Assembly (NCBI GenBank): GCA_963573315.1
Contig: OY752144.1
Location: forward strand, 614,501 to 678,500
Direction of reading: 5' to 3'
Length of the DNA stretch: 64,000 nt
Origin: Entomortierella parvispora
Taxonomy: Eukaryota > Mortierellomycota > Mortierellomycetes > Mortierellales > Mortierellaceae
The notes beneath the pieces were generated by a model. The model made no database searches. It saw only the letters and a list, made by a program, of their open reading frames with translations, and was not told where the DNA came from. Below, in pieces: positions 56,132-64,000 of the stretch. The translations under genes were made by a program, and so were the position numbers. Every line of letters starts with the position of its first letter. Positions within the stretch are counted from its first letter, which is position 1.

Positions 56132-58155
56132 ATGCCATACAACATTTGGTACATGGGCCTTGCCTCATCCCTCTTGCATTCGTTGTTCCGCAACAAGAAA
56201 CAAAGACTCAATCGCTCTTTTCCTTTCCTTCTGCCTCTTCACCTAGCATGGTCTCGGACTTCTTCTATCCGAACGCGGGAGGAGTCGAGTCCCATCTCTA
56301 CCATCTCTCGCAGCGTTTGATCCAGCGCGGACACAAGGTCATCATCATCACACACGCCTACGGGAGCAGGACTGGCGTGCGTTGTCTAACCAACGGTCTC
56401 AAAGTCTACCATGTTCCCATGCTGGTCGTCTTCCAGGCCGCCACTCCTCCGACCCTCTATGGATTCTTTCCTATCTTCCGATCCATCATCCTAAGAGAGC
56501 GGATATCCATCGTCCATGGACACCAAGCCTTCTCCTCCATGTGTCATGAAGCCATCATCCATGCCCGAACCATGGGCCTCAAAACCTGTTTCACCGACCA
56601 TTCCCTCTTTGGATTTTCAGATCCCAGCAGTATTGTCATGAACAAGTTTCTCAAATTTACCCTCTCAGACATTGATCATGTCGTCTGTGTCTCCCATACA
56701 AGGCAAGTATCGCAAAGCAAGGAAAAGGAATGAAATGATGCTCTTTGACTAATGAAATTATCCGCAATTATAGTAAAGAAAACACGGTTCTTCGAGCCGC
56801 CTTGACGCCACAGAACGTGTCCGTGATACCCAATGCCGTAATTGCCTCCAGATTCAAGCCAGATCCAAGCATGCAGGATCCGAATGTCAGTAAGTGACCG
56901 GGACATCAGATCGGAAATTAGTGCATCGACTGCTTTCCATCCAAAAAAAGGTTTCTTTCTGGGGAGGGAGATCAACTCGTGAAACTAATACACATTCTCT
57001 TCATCTTGCCTCTAGCCACCATCGTCGTCATTTCTCGACAAACATACCGAAAGGGAATGGATCTTTTAGTCGCAGTAGTTCCACGGATCTGTCGGAAATA
57101 CTCCAAAGTTCGGTTCGTCATTGGTGGCGATGGACCAAAACGGATTGATCTGGAGCAGATGCGGGAAAAGAATTTGCTTCATGACCGGGTTGAACTGTTG
57201 GGATCCGTCAAAGCACACGAAGTCCGCAATGTAAGAATCATCACGGTGTGGTTGTAAAGGAAGAGTTTTGACTTCTTTATCATACTGACTTCTTTTCAAT
57301 AGACACTTGTACGCGGACAAATCTTTTTGAATACCAGTTTGACGGAGGCGTTCTGTATCGGTATCGTAGAAGCCGCCTGCGCGGGTCTGCTTGTGGTCAG
57401 CACCAAGGTTGGAGGTGTTCCAGAAGTGCTTCCTCGACATATGATTCTATTTTCAAAGCCAGAGGAGGACGGTAAGTTTTCTTTTTTTTTAGATCGGCTG
57501 CCAAATGAAAAAAAGACGTGTTGTATGCTGATACCGGAATACCTGTATACGTTTGCTGTCGTTTTGATAGACTTGGTGGAGGCCCTGGGCCGATCGATTG
57601 AAATGATCCATAGGAAAGAAGTGCAACCTGTAAAGTTCAACGATGAACTCAAAGAGATGTACAGCTGGGTTAATGTTGCAGAAAGGACAGAGAAGGTGTA
57701 CGACGCCATTTCTCAGACACGAGACCCTCCGCTGATTGAAAGACTTCGCAGGTAATTGGAGACATCGTACTCTTTTTTCGATCGAGAGAGGATAGGATGA
57801 AAAGAATTTGACAGTGAATTTGACACACTGCAATCGGCTGTATACATCTCTAGTTACTACGGATGTGGCGTCTTTGTCGGCAAGTTGTTTTGTATCATGA
57901 TTGCAATGGATTACCTATTTTGGGTGTATCTGGAATGGATCCTTCCACGGGACGAGATTGAAGAAGCTCCAAAGTTTCCGTACAAGAAATTTAAAAAGGT
58001 AAAGATCTGTCCCCTGAAAGCAATTGCTACTTCGCTGCCACTATAATGGAAAGCCGATTTTGATAAATTACAATCCAACCTTTTGTTGATTTTCGTAGAT
58101 GTGTCAACGGGCGGACAAAGAAGACGAATTAGAACCGAGTATGGACTCTGCATAG
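56132..58155 (+). CDS. GPI3: GPI-GlcNAc transferase catalytic subunit PIG-A/Gpi3
   Basis: Eight exons, 56132..56148, 56247..56702, 56774..56889, 57016..57230, 57303..57471, 57571..57751, 57854..57998 and 58099..58155, give 451 residues with consistent phases. The enzyme transfers GlcNAc from UDP-GlcNAc to phosphatidylinositol on the ER cytosolic face, the first step of GPI-anchor synthesis. The N-terminus [20 protein letters not shown] is typical; its first five and two-thirds codons lie in a 17-base exon. The GT-B glycosyltransferase-4 fold shows in [51 protein letters not shown] and the EX7E motif (E in [15 protein letters not shown]). A membrane segment ([20 protein letters not shown]) anchors the C-terminus. 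Intron 2 uses a GC donor (AG followed by gcaagt). An alternative acceptor in intron 5 would add about 26 residues; the family alignment I remember favours the shorter form. Confidence 0.92.
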
Positions 58156-58771
58156 GAAGGCTGGCCCTCCTTAATAAAAACCGGTTCTCCATCTCTATGT
58201 ATCTATCCGATCGATATCGCTCATGCTCCGCTCAGTGTGGTTTTTTTATTGTTGACAGGAAGAACAATCAATTGGAAAGGGTTAAATCACAACAAAAAAG
58301 TTCAATTGCGGAGGCTCCAGTGTTTTTCTTATTTTTTGCTTTTTATTGATTCTTTTTTGTTTTGTTGAAGCGCAAAACCCGCCCGTCTAACCGAGAGAGA
58401 GAGGGAAGGAGGGAGGGGGAGGGGAGGAAAGTATATATAGCGAGAGTGGTTGGGTTAAGTGGGTAGGATGGGCTTATAGACTAGTGTAAAAGCAAAATAA
58501 AGGGGATGGGGGTGCCGCAATTGAGGGCGGCGGCAAGAGAAGAGCGACGCGATATAAACATAAAAGGGACGAACGAGGGTAGGGACGCGTCTGCACGCGT
58601 GCAATAGCCAAGATGCTGACAGCAATGATGCATTTGCCATGTGTCCGTTGATCAAACAAACAAAAACGGGTGGCGAGGTGGGACCAAGTGAAAAAAGAAA
58701 AGAGGGAGGGACGGATGTGAGAAAAAGAAAGGAAAGAGCGTATGGTCGAGAGATAGAGAGAAAGAAAAGAC
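58156..58771. other. convergent spacer PIG-A / RSR1
   Basis: Contains both 3' ends. A purine-rich plus-strand tract (58395-58432) is followed by a TATATATA run at 58434, and frames here have low-complexity content. An AATAAA lies near 58496 on the plus strand. No gene. Confidence 0.45.
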
Positions 58772-60897
58772 TTAGAGGACGGTGCACCTCCTTGGACGAG
58801 GTGCTCCCCTTGGTGTTCTGGATGGATTTTGGCGATTGATCCTTCGTACCAAGTCGTAAAAGACTTCATCCACATTCACCCCTGTCCGCGCTGATGTCTC
58901 ATAGAAAGGTGTTGAGCCCCACTCTACCGATAGCCTGTCGCCTTCAGTCCGTGGTACCTGGCGATCGCTTTCCAGGTCACATTTGTTGCCGACAAGGACA
59001 ATAGGTACCTAAAACCATGTTGCCATTTTAGCGGGATGGATCAAGAGCGATGAAAAAAAAAAGAGGAAGCGTAGGCGTGAGTAAAGTGTCTTGGTGTCTT
59101 GTTTGTTTCTTTTTTCCAGAACCACCTGCTTTTGGACAGATGATGACTCCTCCCCTAGTCCTCTAACGCGCACACTCTTCTCTCTGTCTGTCTGTCTGCC
59201 TCTCTTGTTGCCAGTTTCTCCGTGCAACACAACATTTCATCCTGTCCTATGATGCCAACCCGAATAAGGATAAAGAGCCAACAAAAGAAAAAGAGGGGTA
59301 GGAGTGTTGTTTTCTTGCCTCGTATCCTGTCCTTACCGTCATGGAGTCCTTGACGCGAATGATTTGTTGGTGGAGCTCAGCCAGTTCGTCGAATGTTGAG
59401 GGAGAGATGATGGAAAAGACGAGGATGAATCCTTGGCCGTTTTTCATGTAGAGATCCCGCATCGCTGTAAACTGTTCCGTGCCTGCTGTGTCGAGGATCT
59501 CCAGCATGCATTGTTGACCATCAACCTCGACTTGTTTCCGATAAGAGTCCTCAATGGTTGGGTCGTATTGATCCACGAATTCTGATTGTACAAATTGAAC
59601 TGTCTATTAAAGACGGTGAACCATGCCCGCGAAAGGTAGGGAAAAGAGGCGGGGAGTGGTTAGCTTTTGCAGATCAAGATATGGATCGTCCACGTTTTTC
59701 CCTTCTGGGAAATCAATGGTGTAGGTGCAAATCAACAAGGAAAATGGAATAAGAATGTATTGAAGGGTTGCAGTCCGCGCATTCGTTCGCTCGTTCGCTC
59801 GTCCGTTCGTTCGTTTGTTCGCTGTTATCGATGACCCTGCCTGCCTACCCCTTGGCTCTTTGTTCTGTGTGTGGTCGATCTGAAAGCAGATCGTAGTGCT
59901 CCCTTTCCGTCCATCCCTGCTTTTTAGGCGCACCATGCAAGCTCTCCCTCCCATCTCGTCTTTCCTTCTGTCTGTTCATATCCATGCACCATTTGAGTTC
60001 AGAAAGAGAGCGTGATCGTAGTGCTCTCATCTCTTTCTCTGTCTCTCTCTCTCTCTCTCCCTGCACCCCCCTGCTTTGTGATTTCCACTTCATCAAGCAC
60101 TTGGAAGGGAGGATTTAAAAAAAAAGCAGCGCCCAATCTCAGCCATTGTTTGCTAATTGTGCGTCTGTTGAGTTGACCCTGCCTAAAAGGACGCGAACGC
60201 GCGCGCCAGGGTCACCAATTGAAATGCATGAATCGTTCAGTAACCGTGCCCGTTCTAGGTCTTTGTTGACGGGTGGTGATCCCCCTTTTTCCCTCCTCTT
60301 GTCCGTCGAAGGTCCCCCCTCCTCCTTCTCCTCTTCCTCCTTGACCCATTCCCCACCGAAAATACCCTTTCCTTCCCCCCGAACCAACCAGAGAGAGTGT
60401 GTGTATTGATATGTGTTTTGCCTTCTCCGCGGATTTGCACTCCTCCTCTCCTTCTGCTGTTTCTTTTTTTTTTTCCCTTTTGGTTTAATGGAACGGCATG
60501 CAAAGAGCGGGAGAGAGATAGCAAAGGCCCTTTCTCCGTCCCTTTTTCTTTCAACAAACAACAGTGCACAGCGCAAAATGACTAACAGGCGGAGGAAAGG
60601 AGAAAGAAGGGAAGGGAGGGTGGGCTTTAGACTCAGGGACCAGAGCCGTCTCCTGAACACGGCACACAGTCGACCGAGTATTCGAGGCTCGGGGAGAGAC
60701 TTTTACAGAGCGAGATATAGTAGTCAAGAAGAGAATGAGGTAGATGGAAAAGAAGCAAATAAAAATGAGGGACCCAAGGAGAGAAATGACAGGATTTTTT
60801 TTTTTTTTTTTTTTTGCAATACTCAATACTCAATACTCACCAGGGCTGATTTTCCAACTCCTCCAGAACCTAGGACGACGAGCTTGTATTCACGCAT
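58772..60897 (-). CDS. RSR1: Rap1/Rsr1-type small GTPase
   Basis: Three exons, 60841..60897, 59337..59603 and 58772..59008, give 186 residues, all phase 0. All GTPase motifs are in place: P-loop GSGGVGKS (10-17), switch I YDPTIEDS (32-39, with T35), switch II DTAGTEQ (57-63), NKCD (116-119) and ETSA (143-146). T61 instead of Gln, with [10 protein letters not shown], is diagnostic of the Rap/Rsr1 branch rather than Ras. In yeast and filamentous fungi Rsr1/Bud1 recruits Cdc24 and marks the site of polar growth. The C-terminus ends RRCTVL; CTVL is a CaaX box, and the final Leu predicts geranylgeranylation, giving plasma-membrane attachment. The polybasic region is short compared with yeast Rsr1 (272 residues), so the hypervariable tail is small, as in animal Rap1 (184). 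Intron 1 is unusually long here (1237 bases). Confidence 0.94.
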
Positions 60898-63800
60898 TCC
60901 TGTATAAAACGTATTCTTCCTGATGCAAGGGTACCAAGGTAATGGACTTCAATGAGCGAGTGTGATGCAGTCGGGCGAATGGCGGGGGAGGGGGGGCACT
61001 GTTCTTTTTTTTTTTGTTGGAAAAAAAAGAGTTGTTTGTTGTTCAGGGAGAGTTGGGAAAGGTAGAAGTAGGATGAAGGTGGGATGGGGATGGTCAGAGA
61101 GAGCAAATGAAAAAGGAAAACGTCGTTTTTTCCTCTTTTTCAGCTACTGTGTTGTCGTTGTTGTCGTTGTTGTCGTTATTGTTGTGTTCAGGGAACTCGG
61201 AGACAAGAAATGTTTGTAAAATGAATCGAATAAAGAACAAATTGGGAAAGAAAAAGCGCGTTTTTTTTTCTTGTTGTCGAGAGGGCAACGACGAGCAATG
61301 ACAATGGAGAGGGAAGGTAAAAGATCGATTGGACGTCTTGAGAAGGGATTAGGACGGAATATAAAGAGAAAGGGGGAGGAGAACGGCCAAGGTCAAGAGA
61401 GTGGAAGAGAATACGAAAAGATCAAGGGAACTGGGCGCGTGATGCGATGAAAGGAGTGGAAAGTAAGGAGAGTGGAAGGAAAGAGGAAAAAGAAGAGAAA
61501 GAGGAAAAAGAGCAAGAAAAAGAAAGAGTGAGAGAGACAGAGAGGGACTCGGGCAAAACTTTTTCTCGAAAGACGGACACGGATGGATGAATGGATGGAC
61601 GGGCTGGCGAGAGGACCCAAGGACTCTGGAATAGAAATCAGGGGAGAGGGAGCGAGCGGGGACAGAGAGAGCACGGGTGCTGCATAGAGCACGCATGAAA
61701 GAAACGGACGGACGGCGAGACGGGTGGGTGACGAGACAGCCCGGGAGCATGGCACAACATGGCATTGGGGGCACAACATGAAGAGACAAGCCCAAAGAGG
61801 GGTTGAAGCGAGGGGGAGAGAGGGGGCACTTGGGGATGGGCAAAGTCAAGTCGTTTGCCATCCAAAAACTACGAACAACCCTCTGGCCCAATGGAAGCAG
61901 GGCTCGACGCGTCCATTTGTAGGTCCTGCGGTCCCTGTTTGGACTTGCTTTCATTCTTCTCAAGTTTTTTTGAACGGGGGTACCGTAAGAGGAAGAAAGA
62001 GGAAGAGGAGGAGGAGGAGGTTGGGTCGTTGCGTGCTGTCGCGTTCTGGGATCATCCTCAGTCATCCCTCTCCTCCCTCCCTCTGCTCATTCCCGCAATC
62101 CTGCAACCCCCCCTGTTTTCTATCACACAGAGCGGCACAGCACCAACACCCGCGCGATTTTTTCTTTATTTTGGTGGGTTCCATGCAACATCAAGCTCAA
62201 AAAGCAAGAACCAAGGCAGATTTCCTGGCGTTGCCTGTCCATTCGTTTGTTCCCATTGAGATCCACTGAATAGACTGGCTTTGCCCATTCTGTCTATCGG
62301 GCCTGGCCTGAACGTTGATGTTGGTTGGGAGGGGTAAAAGAAGTAAGAGAGCCCGCAGAAGAAAATAAAAAGATGATGTAGGACAATGGGAGGGAGAGGA
62401 TGGGAAAAGAAAAGCTCTATGTTGTGCTTTTGTTCTCTCACTTTAATCGAAAACCATGACCTTTGAACATAGTTGGCTGTGTCTACAGTTTGCCGATCAT
62501 TCACTGATTCTGAGAACCGAAAGAGCGGAAGGAAAGAAAGAGAATTCATTGATCTCTTTTGGTTTCTCTGAACTCGGGTTTCTGCTTTACCAATGCCTTG
62601 CAGTGACTAGGGCGATCCCAAGTTACTGAGTTACTGGTCACTCAGCCCCGTCCGCAGCTAGATCGTTCATTTTTTTGTTACTCTCAAACTTGCTGTAGAT
62701 CCCGCTGCAGGGATAGACTAAATGGCCTGATCCAAGACTTTCAATACAACCATTTCAAGGAACACAAACATGGCCATCGTTATTTTTGGCCTCTCGCGTC
62801 ATTCAAAACCAGTCCTTGCTTTGTCACCCAGTACAGGTTCGGGGCAATCTATTCAACTGGTCAGCGGTACTTTTTTTTTGTTCTGCATTCTTTTCTTGCG
62901 CCCCCAAAAATTGACCTCGTATTTCATCATTGCTCTGTGGAATGCTTCCAGACCCTTGCTTGACCGACTGGTGTATAACGGTATAACGGTATGAAGAAGA
63001 AGAAGAGCCTCCGAGGAGGAAAAGAGCGATTCCTTCAGGTCCAACAAGACCTCATATCTCAGAAAAAACCTCAATGAAAAAAAAAACGCACCGAGAAACA
63101 GGTTCCCCTTTCAGGATAGCGCCGTCCATTGATATGTGTTCGTGTGAGTGTCCTTGCACTACTCCATAACTTGAAAGTCTTGGTCAGCAGTAGCAGATCA
63201 AGTACAGCTTTTTTTTTCTTTCCTTCTTTCCTTTGCAAGCCATGTTGTTTAACGGCCAACAACCGAGCTCGTGGAGGTTCTGATATTCCACGCAAACAAC
63301 TCAAAAAAAAAAAGGGTCAAAAACATTTCTGTTGTGTTCATTCATGCAACACTCTCGGATGGAGTTGCACACATCACACAACAACACACGCAAAAAAAAT
63401 ATCCATAGAGTTCCCCTGAAAAGAAAAAAAGGGATGGATACAAACGACCAACGATTTTTTTGTTTTCATGCAAAATAAAACGGCCAGCCCCGCCACCTCC
63501 TCCAGATCCCTATCAATTGAAGACGGTTGAACCCCCCAAGGGAGGACGTGTGTTTATGTGCGTTGTGGGCGCGTGTCTGTAGCGTTCGTGGGTACTTGGG
63601 GGTCCCGGTCTTGCTTTCACTCTCTCACCCTCGGAATGATGTAGCCAAAAAAAAAACACGATATGTACTGTGCATCAGCAAAACATGTACGGGACAAAAT
63701 GAAAAAAATAACAAAGAACAAGTCGGCAGGCTCATGGAAGAGTGTTTTTTTTTTTTGGATAGCTTCAGCGACAAGAAAGCGCCGACACCTCCTGCAGATG

Positions 63801-64000
63801 CGTTAAAGCCGGCTTTTAACACGAGGACGCGCTTTTCACGCGTTCTTTCGGTGCGTTTCCCCCTTACTGTTCAGTGGCAAACTCTACCTTGATTCGTTTC
63901 TCGTACTTGAAACATTATCAGGACAGTTTGGGGAATCGATCGTGGTATAGTTGTGTCTGGTGTTTTCTTGAGCGAGACGAGTCCACTCATCGCAATGTCA
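60898..64000. other. 3.1 kb without a supported gene
   Basis: The first part (60898-61900) is purine-rich on the plus strand (C/T-rich on the minus strand), consistent with the leader and promoter of RSR1. The rest is balanced to AT-rich, with many A/T homopolymers (for example T run 62872-62880 and A runs near 63303, 63642). Frames of 60-240 codons in it are low-complexity Ser/Leu/Pro or stop quickly. I cannot support any gene; a non-coding RNA or a gene with very short exons could be missed. Confidence 0.4.

Noticed and set aside
57481-57570. Extra PIG-A exon sequence using the acceptor near 57490
   Set aside because: It would add [20 protein letters not shown] between conserved blocks; the acceptor at 57570 restores the direct EEDDLVEALG junction expected for the family.
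61349-62065. 238-codon minus-strand open frame
   Set aside because: Extreme Ser/Leu/Pro/Phe content from a C/T-rich tract; no splice support and no domain. Likely leader or promoter of RSR1.

Overview
The window is nuclear DNA from a filamentous early-diverging fungus. Most genes are split by many short GT-AG introns (often 50-150 bases), start codons are preceded by long C/T-rich tracts, homopolymer A/T runs sit in introns and spacers, and the proteins are fungal types: coronin, a Zn2Cys6 regulator, an F-box/LRR protein of a style common in Mortierella-like fungi, a MATA-type HMG-box protein and an arrestin-like adaptor with a PY motif. I infer Mucoromycota, probably Mortierellaceae; this rests on remembered gene style, not on a search. 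I saw no tRNA or rRNA gene, CRISPR array, intact transposon or bacterial-type operon.

Left third (1-26 kb): ATP synthase subunit e (+), a GATA-finger factor (+), a Lines-family protein (-), a Gag1-like/DUF4050 protein (+), an unrecognised 145-residue protein with an N-terminal myristoylation-type signal (-), a possible tubby-like protein (+), coronin (-), a MATA-type HMG-box regulator (+), an F-box/LRR protein (+) and a small secreted double-psi beta-barrel protein (-). Middle (28-41 kb): a 3-hydroxyisobutyrate/6-phosphogluconate dehydrogenase-like protein, a YML020W-like alpha/beta hydrolase, a single-span membrane protein, a 1195-residue glutamine-rich Zn2Cys6 regulator and an arrestin-like adaptor, all on the minus strand. 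Right third (41-61 kb): ATP synthase delta (+), NAD-isocitrate dehydrogenase subunit 1 (-), the 2159-residue ribosome-assembly protein Urb1/Npa1 (+), splicing factor Syf1 (-), the GPI-anchor glycosyltransferase PIG-A (+) and a Rap/Rsr1 small GTPase (-). The last 3.1 kb has no convincing gene.

The genes do not form a dedicated pathway. Two ATP synthase subunits and one Krebs-cycle enzyme serve mitochondrial energy supply; Urb1 and Syf1 serve ribosome and mRNA production; coronin, Rsr1 and the arrestin adaptor fit polarity and trafficking; four genes are transcriptional regulators or nucleic-acid binders. Neighbours are mostly divergent pairs sharing 0.3-0.6 kb promoters or convergent pairs with 0.2-0.9 kb between stops.

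Exon models were built by eye from reading frame, splice-site consensus and family knowledge. Those for ATP synthase e and delta, coronin, Idh1, Urb1, Syf1, PIG-A, the arrestin and Rsr1 are phase-consistent throughout. The middle of the GATA gene and the 5' end of the Lines gene remain unresolved. I did not find an obvious new multi-gene system. The most interesting items are the unrecognised myristoylation-signal protein, the GATA-gene intron bounded by a 12-base direct repeat, two GC-AG introns, and a 29-base T run directly after a 5' splice site in IDH1.
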